From NCBI GenBank assembly GCA_902799685.1, contig CADCBO010000016.1, positions 1 through 52,228 on the forward strand: a DNA stretch of 52,228 nt. Reading direction: 5' to 3'. This DNA comes from an uncultured Bacteroidales bacterium (GTDB lineage Bacteria > Bacteroidota > Bacteroidia > Bacteroidales > Bacteroidaceae). The position numbers were made by a program, and so were the translations under genes. Positions 42,840 through 50,551 of this stretch are shown here, one piece after another (position 1 is the stretch's first letter; each line of letters starts with the position of its first letter). The notes under the pieces were generated by a model that was not told where the DNA came from, did not search any database, and worked only from the letters and a program-made list of their open reading frames with translations.

Positions 42840-43472
42840 ATGGACAACATGAAGACTATGGTGGCACGTGAGCTGCTGCGCATAGAAGCCGTCAAGGTTC
42901 AGCCGGACGCACCATTCACCTGGGCATCGGGCTGGCTCTCGCCTTTCTACTGTGACAACCGCAAAGCCCTCTCTTTTCCCGAGGTCAGGACTCTTGTGCG
43001 TGACTCACTATGCAATGTTATAACACGTGATTACCCTGATTTTGACGTGATAGCCGGCGTGGCTACAGGCGCAATAGCCCAAGGAGCCCTGGTGGCAGAC
43101 CGCATGGGCAAGCCGTTTGTCTATGTACGCTCTGCACCCAAGGACCACGGTCTGGCCAATCTCATTGAGGGATACCTTGAGCCGGGAAGCCGCGTAATGG
43201 TGGTTGAAGATCTGGTATCCACCGGACTGAGCAGCCTGAAGGCAGTCGATGCCTTACGCAATGCCGGATGTGAGGTTGTGGGAATGGTAGCATCATTCAC
43301 TTACGGATTCCCCGTGGCCGAAGAAGCTTTCCGCAAATCCGGAGTGAAACTCTCCACCCTTACCGATTATCCGGCAATGCTGGAGACAGCCTTGACATCG
43401 GGTTATATAAAAGTTGACAGTTTACAGACACTTAACGAATGGCGGCAAAATCCGTCAGAATGGGGCAAATAA
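42840..43472 (+). CDS. pyrE: Orotate phosphoribosyltransferase
   Basis: Converts orotate and PRPP to OMP in pyrimidine synthesis. The PRPP-binding motif VMVVEDLVSTGLS lies at about 119-131; the substrate loop region YVRSAPKDHGLANLIEG is at 95-111. 210 residues, family length. A second ATG at 42849 is also possible. It leads an operon with the SRPBCC gene (three bases on), argH and a lipoprotein. Confidence 0.95.
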   Translation: MDNMKTMVARELLRIEAVKVQPDAPFTWASGWLSPFYCDNRKALSFPEVRTLVRDSLCNVITRDYPDFDVIAGVATGAIAQGALVADRMGKPFVYVRSAPKDHGLANLIEGYLEPGSRVMVVEDLVSTGLSSLKAVDALRNAGCEVVGMVASFTYGFPVAEEAFRKSGVKLSTLTDYPAMLETALTSGYIKVDSLQTLNEWRQNPSEWGK

Positions 43473-43475
43473 CCG

Positions 43476-43901
43476 ATGAAAAGGATAGAAAGCAGCATTA
43501 AGCAGATACCGTATCCACAGGAGCAGGTATTTGCCAAGGTATCGGACCTGAGCAACCTGAAGGATGTGGCCAGCAGGATTCCTGCCGACCAGATGGGTCA
43601 GTTCAACTTGCAGGACATGGAGTGTACACCTGACCGCGTAAGCTGCAATATATCGCCTATAGGGCAGGTTGAGGTTGGCATTGTGTCGCGTGAACCGTAC
43701 AAGTGCGTCAAAATGGAAACCCTGCGATCACCCATAAAGATGACTATGTGGATACAGATTGTCTCTACAGGCAGTTCAAGCTGCAAGATCAGACTCACAG
43801 CCGATGCCGACCTGAATATTTTCATGGCTAAAATGGTGGAGAAGCCCCTGGCCGAGGCTTTGGAGAAACTGGCTGACATGCTTTCAATGATACCTTACTG
43901 A
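43476..43901 (+). CDS. SRPBCC-fold protein of unknown function
   Basis: 141 residues of START/polyketide-cyclase-like fold: an N-terminal strand MKRIESSIKQIPYPQEQVFAKV, two short helices (DLSNLKDVASRIP), a curved sheet with antiparallel strands (about 45-110, including KMTMWIQIVSTGSSSCKIRLT) and a long C-terminal helix (about 118-139, KMVEKPLAEALEKLADML). No catalytic motif is visible. Such proteins bind hydrophobic ligands, but nothing here tells which. Tightly packed between pyrE and argH. Confidence 0.75.
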   Translation: MKRIESSIKQIPYPQEQVFAKVSDLSNLKDVASRIPADQMGQFNLQDMECTPDRVSCNISPIGQVEVGIVSREPYKCVKMETLRSPIKMTMWIQIVSTGSSSCKIRLTADADLNIFMAKMVEKPLAEALEKLADMLSMIPY

Positions 43902-43916
43902 CTATTACCGTAAACT

Positions 43917-45254
43917 ATGAAACCTATCTGGGACAAGGGTAAACCCGTAAACGACCTCATTCAGAAATACACTGTGGGACGTGACCGCGAAATGGACCTC
44001 ATGCTGGCCAAGTATGACGTCCAGGGTTCGCTGGCACACATTACAATGCTCCAATCCATCGGACTTTTGGACAAGGATGAACTGGCTGCATTGTCTGACG
44101 GCCTTAAGGATCTGCTGCCCGTAATTGAGCAGGGCCGGTTTGTGATTGAGGACGGAGTGGAAGATGTACACTCACAGGTAGAACTCATGCTGACACGTCA
44201 GCTTGGCGACATGGGTAAAAAAATTCACAGCGGACGTTCCAGAAACGACCAGGTTCTTGTGGATCTCAAGCTGTTTACCCGTGACCGCCTGCGCGGAACA
44301 GTGAATGCAGTAAAAAGCCTGTTTGACATACTCATAAAGCAGAGCGAACGATATAAGGATGTGCTGTTACCTGGCTACACACACCTTCAGATAGCCATGC
44401 CCTCATCATTCGGACTCTGGTTCGGTGCATACGCTGAGGCCCTGACCGATGATATGCTGCTTCTGCGCGCCGCCTTTGATCAGGCAAACAGGAACCCGCT
44501 TGGATCGGCAGCAGGATACGGTTCTTCATTCCCGCTCAACAGACAGCTGACGACAGACCTCCTGGGGTTCGAGTCAATGAACTACAACGTGGTCTATGCA
44601 CAGATGACACGCGGCAAGATGGAACGCAACGTAGCATACGCGCTTGCATCGGTTGCAGCTACCATAAGCCGTCTGGCATTTGACGCCTGTATGTACAACA
44701 GCCAGAATTTCGGGTTCATCAAACTGCCCGATGACTGCACCACCGGCTCCAGCATCATGCCGCACAAGAAAAACCCCGATGTATTTGAGCTTACAAGGGC
44801 CAAGTGCAACCGCATCCAGGCCATCCCTCAGGAAATAACCCTTATGACCAATAACCTGCCCAGCGGCTATTTCCGTGATATGCAGCTTGTAAAGGAGGTG
44901 TTCCTGCCTGCATTCCAGGAACTGGAGGAGGTTATCACAATGACAGCATATATGCTTGACCATATCAAGGTGCGTGAAGATATCCTGTCAGACCCCAGGT
45001 ATGATGCCATTTTCAGCGTCGAGGAGGTAAACCGCCTGGCACGCGAGGGAATGCCGTTCCGTGAGGCCTACCGCAAGGTTGGTGCAGAGATTGAGAACGG
45101 AACCTTCAAAGCAGACCGTAACATTCACCACACCCATGAGGGCAGCATAGGCAACCTTTGCAATGACCGCATTTCAGAGCGGATGGAAAAGCTCATCTCC
45201 GCCTTCCCGTTCCGCAAGATTGATGATGCTATAACAAAACTTACCGCAAAGTAA
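43917..45254 (+). CDS. argH: Argininosuccinate lyase
   Basis: Last step of arginine synthesis, splitting argininosuccinate to arginine and fumarate. The fumarase/aspartase superfamily signature GSSIMPHKKNP lies at 277-287; other family text includes HSGRSRNDQVLVDLKLF and GYTHLQIAMPSSFGLW. 445 residues, slightly shorter than the 460 typical of the enterobacterial enzyme. Its product fumarate can feed the fumarate reductase reaction. Begins 15 bases after the SRPBCC gene. Confidence 0.95.
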   Translation: MKPIWDKGKPVNDLIQKYTVGRDREMDLMLAKYDVQGSLAHITMLQSIGLLDKDELAALSDGLKDLLPVIEQGRFVIEDGVEDVHSQVELMLTRQLGDMGKKIHSGRSRNDQVLVDLKLFTRDRLRGTVNAVKSLFDILIKQSERYKDVLLPGYTHLQIAMPSSFGLWFGAYAEALTDDMLLLRAAFDQANRNPLGSAAGYGSSFPLNRQLTTDLLGFESMNYNVVYAQMTRGKMERNVAYALASVAATISRLAFDACMYNSQNFGFIKLPDDCTTGSSIMPHKKNPDVFELTRAKCNRIQAIPQEITLMTNNLPSGYFRDMQLVKEVFLPAFQELEEVITMTAYMLDHIKVREDILSDPRYDAIFSVEEVNRLAREGMPFREAYRKVGAEIENGTFKADRNIHHTHEGSIGNLCNDRISERMEKLISAFPFRKIDDAITKLTAK

Positions 45255-45274
45255 TATTTTCATACCTGTATTTC

Positions 45275-45799
45275 ATGATGAAAAGGGATATTCTGCTAAT
45301 TTTGGCACTCTTGCTTTCTATGGCTTGCCAAAATAACAGCTACAACACCTACTCCCGGAAATACAGGGTATTCTACAGCTGTGATATTTCGCAATCCCCA
45401 TTCAATCAGCTTACCACCCCTGGACGTTTTCTGTCAGTCAGGAGGAATAACGGCAGACTGTATCTGACAGACTCTGACGGTCACAAGTATGATATGGAAT
45501 TGTCGGCCATACAAGACGGCGCATTCATAATGGGTTTGGGTGGACTCATTCTGGGCACACCCACATTCAACAATGATGATATGTCAATCTGGGCATACGA
45601 TTTAGGATGCCCGGAATGTGACAACAACAGTGCAAGGCTCAAGTTTGACCTACAGGGCATAGCAAAGTGTCCTAAATGCAACGGCGTATGGAACCTGAAC
45701 TCCAGCGGAACGCCGGTCAATACGGACGGTAACAAATTACGTCCGCTATACCGTTATCCGGCATCACTGAACAACGGCATACTTACAGTTTCAAACTGA
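45275..45799 (+). CDS. Rieske-like lipoprotein with four cysteines
   Basis: 174 residues with a lipoprotein signal ending at Cys18 (LLLSMAC). Two CxxC pairs, CPEC (112-115) and CPKC (132-135), sit where a Rieske protein has its CxH and CxxH pairs. After the second pair NGVWNLNSSGTPVN and LRPLYRYPASLNNGILTV resemble the end of a Rieske domain. With no histidine ligands it would more likely bind zinc or a rubredoxin-like iron than a Rieske [2Fe-2S] cluster. Function unknown. Last gene of the pyrE operon, 20 bases after argH, ending at a bidirectional terminator. A second ATG three bases in is equally possible as start. Confidence 0.65.
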   Translation: MMKRDILLILALLLSMACQNNSYNTYSRKYRVFYSCDISQSPFNQLTTPGRFLSVRRNNGRLYLTDSDGHKYDMELSAIQDGAFIMGLGGLILGTPTFNNDDMSIWAYDLGCPECDNNSARLKFDLQGIAKCPKCNGVWNLNSSGTPVNTDGNKLRPLYRYPASLNNGILTVSN

Positions 45800-45823
45800 T
45801 TCCTCACAACCATACATAACAAA

Positions 45824-45851
45824 AAAATGCCGACCCGATGGTCGGCATTTT
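45824..45851. terminator. Bidirectional terminator between the Rieske-like and carboxylesterase genes
   Basis: AAAATGCCGACC, loop CGAT, GGTCGGCATTTT: a perfect 12-pair stem with A run on one side and T run on the other, between two convergent genes. It can end transcripts from both sides. Confidence 0.9.
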
Positions 45852-45871
45852 CTGTTAATTTAAAGGAAAGG

Positions 45872-47473
45872 TCATTCCCAAGGAAGCTTAGTGATTGACT
45901 CACCGAACTCTGAGTTCTCAACGTCGTTCTCATCAAGCTTGAATACCATGAAACCGGGGTTCTCCTTTGTGCAGGGTTTCCACTCTCCACCCTTAGGACC
46001 GTTAGGATCACTGTACTTTGCAAAGTTGGTCCATGCGGTGAGCATCTTCTCTGACAGATCCCAGTCGCCCTGTGTCCAAGGTCTCCAGCAGTGCTGCAGT
46101 GACTTGAATACGAACCAGAGGTCTGATGAGTGGAAAGCACCACGCAGACGCTGTGTCACCTCAGGATGTGAACCGTCATCGGGCAGAGGACGTGCAAACT
46201 CGTAAGCGTAAGCCTTGCTGCCGTTCTTGGTCATCTCCTCACGGTTCTGGCAGAATGCAGCAACACCTGCTGACATATTGCCCATATCGTTCAGGGTATA
46301 ACCGCACATATAGGGAACATCGGCCAAAGTACCGTCAAGAGCTGCTTCGTCAAAGCTCTTCTTTGATACATAACCGTCAACGATAGGCATACCGGTAATG
46401 CTACCCTGGTTACCTGTAGCGTTGCTGTAGATGGTAGCCAATGAGTAGATAACCTCAGTATCAGCGTTACGCATCTTCTGGAGGGTATTGTAACCTGCCC
46501 AATCCATGATAACCTTTGTGTTGAACTCAGCGCGCTGCAGAGCATTCAGACCTTCGGGAGCCTGAGGAGCCTTGTAAGCGGCAGGACGCTCGGTATTGTT
46601 AGCGTTTCCGCCGCCAAAGCCACCGAAACCGCCCATCATACCCATGCCCATGCCACCGCGCATGCCGCCCATGCCACCGCGTCCACCAGCTGCATTGGCG
46701 TTAGGAACAGTCAGACCACCGGCACTCATGATGATTGCCTTGTGGAACAGGCCGCGTGCCAGAGGAGACTCGCAGAGTGTACGTACACTACCACCACCTG
46801 CTGACTGGCCGAATATCATTACGTTGTCGGGATCACCGCCAAACTGGGCGATGTTCTTCTTGATCCACTTAAGTGACTCAATCTGATCCAGGATACCGTA
46901 GTTACCTGATACACCGTGCTCGCTCTCAGCTGAGAGGTCGGGGTGTGTCATGAAACCGTAAATGCCAAGACGATAGTTGATTGAAACCAGGATAACATCC
47001 TTGCCGGCCCACTCCTGAGCGTCAAACTCGGGCTCTGAGCCCCAACCCTCGCGGTAACCGCCACCGTGAATCCACAGGGCAACCGGAAGCTTGGCATTGG
47101 TATCACCCGGCTTCTTGGTCCAGATGTTCAGATAAAGGCAATCCTCGCTGAAAGGAGCCTCATCACCGTAACCCCACTCTGTGTAGTAGCCACCCTTGTA
47201 CTGGATGTGCTGATAGCTGGGATGATCAAAACGGTTGCAAAGCTTTACGCCCTCCCAAGGAGTAACAGGCTGTGGAGCCTTCCAACGGTTCTCACGGATA
47301 GGAGCTGCTGCATAAGGAATGCCGCGGAACACGAATACATCCTTTACACGGTCAGCGCTTACACCCTGAACCTGACCGCCTTCGATACTCAATACAGGAC
47401 TGAGTTTCTCAGTGTTACTCTGGCAACAGGCCATCAAGGTCAGAATACCAGCCAAAAACAAAAGTTTCTTCAT
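45872..47473 (-). CDS. Type B carboxylesterase lipoprotein with Gly/Met-rich insert
   Basis: Alpha/beta hydrolase expected to cleave carboxylic esters outside the cytoplasm. Signal peptide MKKLLFLAGILTLMACCQSN with lipobox at the Cys16-Cys17 pair. Family motifs: FRGIPYAAAPIRENRW, EDCLYLNIW, LWIHGGGY (oxyanion loop), and the nucleophile elbow GQSAGG with Ser224; the likely catalytic His is in AFHSSDLWFVF. Residues about 260-293 form a low-complexity insert of Gly, Met, Arg and Phe not found in typical members. 533 residues. It is monocistronic, with strong codon bias. Substrate unknown; deacetylation or feruloyl-type ester cleavage of plant glycans are possibilities only. Confidence 0.88.
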   Translation of the reverse strand: MKKLLFLAGILTLMACCQSNTEKLSPVLSIEGGQVQGVSADRVKDVFVFRGIPYAAAPIRENRWKAPQPVTPWEGVKLCNRFDHPSYQHIQYKGGYYTEWGYGDEAPFSEDCLYLNIWTKKPGDTNAKLPVALWIHGGGYREGWGSEPEFDAQEWAGKDVILVSINYRLGIYGFMTHPDLSAESEHGVSGNYGILDQIESLKWIKKNIAQFGGDPDNVMIFGQSAGGGSVRTLCESPLARGLFHKAIIMSAGGLTVPNANAAGGRGGMGGMRGGMGMGMMGGFGGFGGGNANNTERPAAYKAPQAPEGLNALQRAEFNTKVIMDWAGYNTLQKMRNADTEVIYSLATIYSNATGNQGSITGMPIVDGYVSKKSFDEAALDGTLADVPYMCGYTLNDMGNMSAGVAAFCQNREEMTKNGSKAYAYEFARPLPDDGSHPEVTQRLRGAFHSSDLWFVFKSLQHCWRPWTQGDWDLSEKMLTAWTNFAKYSDPNGPKGGEWKPCTKENPGFMVFKLDENDVENSEFGESITKLPWE

Positions 47474-47533
47474 AATAGTTGTTTGATATTGGTTGAAGTT
47501 AATGATAAGTCCCTTTTCTGTTTAAACGACTCA

Positions 47534-47541
47534 CAAATGTA
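47534..47541 (-). promoter_or_regulatory. Candidate -7 element for the carboxylesterase
   Basis: Minus strand TACATTTG, followed by TGAG, 61 bases before the ATG at 47473. Unlike the other -7 boxes here it is not followed by C, and no -33 element is clear. Confidence 0.4.
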
Positions 47542-47590
47542 ATGTATTTTATCAGTTGTTAATTTTATTGCACCTTTTTTTTCCTTATTT

Positions 47591-47622
47591 TTTGGCTAAT
47601 CCCCCCAAACCACGTACTTTTG
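47591..47622 (+). promoter_or_regulatory. Promoter of tRNA-Leu and downstream genes
   Basis: TTTG (47591-47594), 20 bases, TACTTTTG (47615-47622), then CAT. A consensus promoter; transcription should start within a few bases of the tRNA 5' end. Confidence 0.75.
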
Positions 47623-47635
47623 CATCGCTTCGCTA

Positions 47636-47720
47636 GCTCGAATGGTGGAATGGTAGACACGAGGGACTTAAAATCCCTTGGCCTTTATCGGCTGTGCGGG
47701 TTCGAGTCCCGCTTCGAGCA
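47636..47720 (+). tRNA. trnL: tRNA-Leu (anticodon TAA)
   Basis: 85-base class II tRNA with a long variable arm. Acceptor GCTCGAA pairs with TTCGAGC, the anticodon stem AGGGA/TCCCT holds loop CTTAAAA (anticodon TAA), the T arm has GGTTCGAGTCC, and the discriminator is A. CCA is not encoded. A protein-coding gene follows after 14 bases, so the tRNA is probably the head of that transcript. Confidence 0.95.
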
Positions 47721-47734
47721 CACTCCCGCAAGAC

Positions 47735-48391
47735 ATGAAACTGAGAGACAACCGTTTTCTGACCAAACACGGATTCGGAGTTCACTCCCCATGGGCTTAT
47801 GACCTTATAGACAATGTCATAAACGAACGCCATCCCTACTATGCATACGAGGACCTGTACCCGTTCTGGAAAAAATCCCCGCAGTATCTGCCTCAATATC
47901 CACAGAGCCGTGACGAGTTGCTGTTCCGCCTTGTCAACCGTTTTAACCCCAGGTTCATACTTGAAGTGGGCACAGGAGCGGGAGTAAGCACAGGTTATCT
48001 TGCATCTGTCTCTAAAAGCTCCAAAGTGGTTACGGTCGATGTTCCCCATCCTGCTCAGAAAGAAGTCAGGCGCAACCTTAAGAAATTCCCCAACATAGAA
48101 TATATTACAGCCGATATTCTTGAAACCATAAAGAAAATGCTTGAAAGCGGCGATGTTCCGCAATTTGTCCATATAGCCCACACCTCGCTTTGGAGGGAGA
48201 TTACAGAGACCATCATACCGTATGCAGGACCCGACACCGTGATAGTAATAGAAGACATGGGAAAAAAAGTGAAAAAGGAGTGGTGGAAGAAATTGATAGA
48301 CAATGAGAAAATAGGCGTTACCTTCCAGTTGAAAAAGGTAGGACTACTGTTTTTTGATCCAAAGATGACCAAACAACACTACGTGTTATGA
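47735..48391 (+). CDS. Class I SAM-dependent methyltransferase-like protein
   Basis: 218 residues from the ATG at 47735 (MKLRDNRFLTKHGFGVHSPW); the frame opens further upstream but only inside the tRNA gene. The Rossmann SAM-binding motif is RFILEVGTGAGVSTGYLA (about 75-92), with the acidic strand end VVTVDVP and later VIVIEDMGKKVKKEWWKKL. The N-terminal GFGVHSPWAYDLI is shared by a Bacteroidetes group of predicted methyltransferases of unknown target. It overlaps cobO by four bases (ATGA). Confidence 0.78.
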   Translation: MKLRDNRFLTKHGFGVHSPWAYDLIDNVINERHPYYAYEDLYPFWKKSPQYLPQYPQSRDELLFRLVNRFNPRFILEVGTGAGVSTGYLASVSKSSKVVTVDVPHPAQKEVRRNLKKFPNIEYITADILETIKKMLESGDVPQFVHIAHTSLWREITETIIPYAGPDTVIVIEDMGKKVKKEWWKKLIDNEKIGVTFQLKKVGLLFFDPKMTKQHYVL

Positions 48392-48933
48392 GCAAGATTT
48401 ATACCCGTACAGGAGACAAAGGCACCACCAGTCTGGTGGGAGGCGAGCGCGTGAGCAAGACCCATCCGCGCCTGGAAGCGTATGGAACAATTGATGAGTT
48501 GAACTCATTCATAGGCCTGATGCTATCCGTTATGGAAGGTAAGGCCGAAAGTGAGGAAAACATACGGTGGATCCAGCAAAAACTGTTCAACATAGGAGGC
48601 TGCCTGGCCACTGACACCACTTCATTCCAACTGCCTGACAGCTGCAAGGTAACGGCCACCGATGTGGAACGTATGGAGAAGATGATAGATGCTCTCACGG
48701 AAGGGCTTCCCCAGCAACGCTCATTCATCTTGCCGGGCGGCACCCAAGCCGCATCATACGCCCATGTGGCCCGTACAGTCTGCCGCCGTGCAGAACGTCT
48801 TATACTGGCTCTCCCCGATGATGCAAAAGCGCCCTCAGAACTACTCCAGTACATAAACCGACTGTCGGATTACCTGTTTGTCCTGGCACGCCGGATAAAC
48901 TTTTTTTCAGGGGTCAGTGAAAATATATGGTAG
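48388..48933 (+). CDS. cobO: Cob(I)alamin adenosyltransferase, PduO type
   Basis: Transfers adenosyl from ATP to cob(I)alamin to make adenosylcobalamin, needed for example by methylmalonyl-CoA mutase in propionate formation. Diagnostic PduO-type (not CobA-type) motifs: YTRTGDKGTTSLVGGERV (3-22), AYGTIDELNSFIG, and SFILPGGTQAASYAHVART with VCRRAER. 181 residues. The gene symbol cobO is commonly used for this family in annotations although the fold is that of PduO. Coupled by a four-base overlap to the methyltransferase. No cobalamin riboswitch fits in the space upstream. Confidence 0.9.
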   Translation: MSKIYTRTGDKGTTSLVGGERVSKTHPRLEAYGTIDELNSFIGLMLSVMEGKAESEENIRWIQQKLFNIGGCLATDTTSFQLPDSCKVTATDVERMEKMIDALTEGLPQQRSFILPGGTQAASYAHVARTVCRRAERLILALPDDAKAPSELLQYINRLSDYLFVLARRINFFSGVSENIW

Positions 48934-48937
48934 AACT

Positions 48938-48966
48938 TTTGCAATCCATATTTTTTTATACTTTTG
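48938..48966 (+). promoter_or_regulatory. Promoter of the DUF2795 gene
   Basis: TTTG (48938-48941), 17 bases, TACTTTTG (48959-48966), then CAC. -7 is perfect and the spacing slightly short. It gives a leader of about 30 bases. Confidence 0.65.
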
Positions 48967-49003
48967 CACCCCTATAAGAGTAAACCTTTAAAACACTACA
49001 GAT

Positions 49004-49225
49004 ATGTATTGGACATTGGAATTGGCATCAAAACTTGAAGATGCACCTTGGCCCGCAACCAAGGATGAGTTGATAGATTACGCCGTCCGTTCAGGAGCCC
49101 CTCTTGAGGTAATAGAGAATCTCCAGGAGATAGAAGATGAGGGTGATATTTATGAAAGCATAGAGGATATCTGGCCCGATTACCCAAGTAAGGAGGATTT
49201 CTTCTTTAACGAGGATGAGTATTAA
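49004..49225 (+). CDS. DUF2795 small acidic protein
   Basis: 73 residues: MYWTLELASKLEDAPWPATKDELIDYAVRSGAP-type start (partly quoted: DAPWPATKDELIDYAVRSG) and an acidic C-terminal half (EIEDEGDIYESIEDIWPDY). DUF2795 is a small domain resembling a helical nucleic-acid or protein-binding fold; function is not known. It has its own promoter and terminator and so is a monocistronic, probably well-expressed gene, as in many Bacteroidetes. Confidence 0.88.
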   Translation: MYWTLELASKLEDAPWPATKDELIDYAVRSGAPLEVIENLQEIEDEGDIYESIEDIWPDYPSKEDFFFNEDEY

Positions 49226-49255
49226 AGTGGAGACGCCTATAACAAACTGATATTT

Positions 49256-49300
49256 AATGAGGTGCACAAATCAACAACCATTTGTACACCTCATTTCTTT
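49256..49300 (+). terminator. Intrinsic terminator after the DUF2795 gene
   Basis: AATGAGGTGCACAAAT and ATTTGTACACCTCATT pair at 15 of 16 positions around an eight-base loop, then TTCTTT. It lies 30 bases after the stop. Confidence 0.85.
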
Positions 49301-49332
49301 ATGTTTTTCCGGAGCTAAGACAAGAAAACTAT

Positions 49333-50490
49333 ATGAAAGAGAAGCTGAAACGTATCCTTACTGATCCACGAACCCTGTTCTGGGTGTGGATGATCATAGC
49401 CGTATCAGGCATGACCCGCTATGGGCATGGACATGAAAATAACTTCCTAATATTCAAATATGTTTTCTGGCATGTTTTTCATCAGCTACCCCTTTACATT
49501 CAATATCCGGCCGAGTACTTCGACACGAATCACTATGGCCCGGTGTTCTCGCTGGTGATAGCACCCTTTGCTGTACTTCCCACCTGGATAGGAATGCTTT
49601 TATGGCTTGTGGCCCTTACGCTGCTACTCTACTTTTCAATTCGTTACAATGTATTCACACGCTATCAGCAGGTGTTTATCTATTGGTTCTGTGCCCATGA
49701 GTTGCTCAACGGAGTACAGATGCAGCAGTTCAATATAGCCATTACCGCTATTATATTGCTTAGCTATTTCTTTATAGACAGGGAGAAGGATTTCTGGGCC
49801 GCCCTTGTAATAATGCTTGGTACGTTCATAAAGCTATACGGCATTGTGGGTCTTGCATTCTTTTTTTTCTCACGCCATAAGGGCAAGTTCATTCTCAGTC
49901 TTTTGTTCTGGGCTGTCATTATGTTCGTGGCACCTATGGTCATTTCCAGTCCGGAATATATTATAGGACAATATCAGGACTGGTATATGTCTCTTGTGGA
50001 AAAGAATACTGACAATATGTTCAGCCAAGGCACAAATATTTCTCTCTTAGGACTTGTGCGTAAGATTTCTGGCTGTGCCACTTATTCAGACCTTTTGATA
50101 ATTATTCCCGGTCTGTTTGCCTTTGCCTTGCCTTATCTCAGAATCAGCCAGTACCACAACGAGGCTTTCCGGCAAACCATTCTAGCTTCCGTGCTCATGT
50201 TTGTAGTGTTGTTTTCTACCGGTTCTGAGAACAGTGGCTATATCATTGCTGTTACCGGTGTCGTTATCTGGTACACCGCAGCTCCGTGGAAACGTTCCAA
50301 GTGGGATATTGCGCTGATGGTCTATGTATTCATCTTCTGCACCATGGCACACTCGGATTTCATGCCAAGGTTCATACGCGAGCAATGGATAAGACCCTAT
50401 GGGCTCAAAGCTCTACCAGTCGTTCTGGTCTGGCTTAAACTCTGTTACGAGATCTGTACTAAAGACTATCGCAAACTAAACGTTGAATGA
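49333..50490 (+). CDS. Polytopic membrane glycosyltransferase, GT87/DUF2029-like
   Basis: Integral membrane protein of 385 residues with about nine to ten hydrophobic helices (for example FWVWMIIAVSGMTRYG, WIGMLLWLVALTLLLYF, FIKLYGIVGLAFFFF and FALPYL). Acidic TRYGHGHENNFLIFKYVF near the start and the FDTNHYGPVFSL loop are typical of DUF2029/GT87 enzymes that use polyprenyl-phosphate sugars. Start at the ATG at 49333; the frame can be opened at a TTG at 49282 within the preceding terminator, which I reject. It converges with sdhB. Acceptor unknown. Confidence 0.82.
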   Translation: MKEKLKRILTDPRTLFWVWMIIAVSGMTRYGHGHENNFLIFKYVFWHVFHQLPLYIQYPAEYFDTNHYGPVFSLVIAPFAVLPTWIGMLLWLVALTLLLYFSIRYNVFTRYQQVFIYWFCAHELLNGVQMQQFNIAITAIILLSYFFIDREKDFWAALVIMLGTFIKLYGIVGLAFFFFSRHKGKFILSLLFWAVIMFVAPMVISSPEYIIGQYQDWYMSLVEKNTDNMFSQGTNISLLGLVRKISGCATYSDLLIIIPGLFAFALPYLRISQYHNEAFRQTILASVLMFVVLFSTGSENSGYIIAVTGVVIWYTAAPWKRSKWDIALMVYVFIFCTMAHSDFMPRFIREQWIRPYGLKALPVVLVWLKLCYEICTKDYRKLNVE

Positions 50491-50497
50491 CATAGAA

Positions 50498-50533
50498 AAA
50501 CCGTGGTGAAAAGGTATTTTTTCACCACGGTTT
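50498..50533. terminator. Bidirectional terminator between the GT87-like gene and sdhB
   Basis: AAACCGTGGTGAAAA and TTTTTCACCACGGTTT form a stem of about 15 pairs with A and T runs on both sides, between convergent genes. Confidence 0.9.
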
Positions 50534-50551
50534 CATTTATTACCGGACTAA

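Noticed and set aside
47678-47734. Methyltransferase start at 47678
   Set aside because: That start lies within the tRNA-Leu gene; the ATG at 47735 begins the family sequence.
48300-48400. Adenosylcobalamin riboswitch in front of cobO
   Set aside because: cobO overlaps the preceding coding gene by four bases, so there is no leader for one, and the tRNA-Leu leader is too short.
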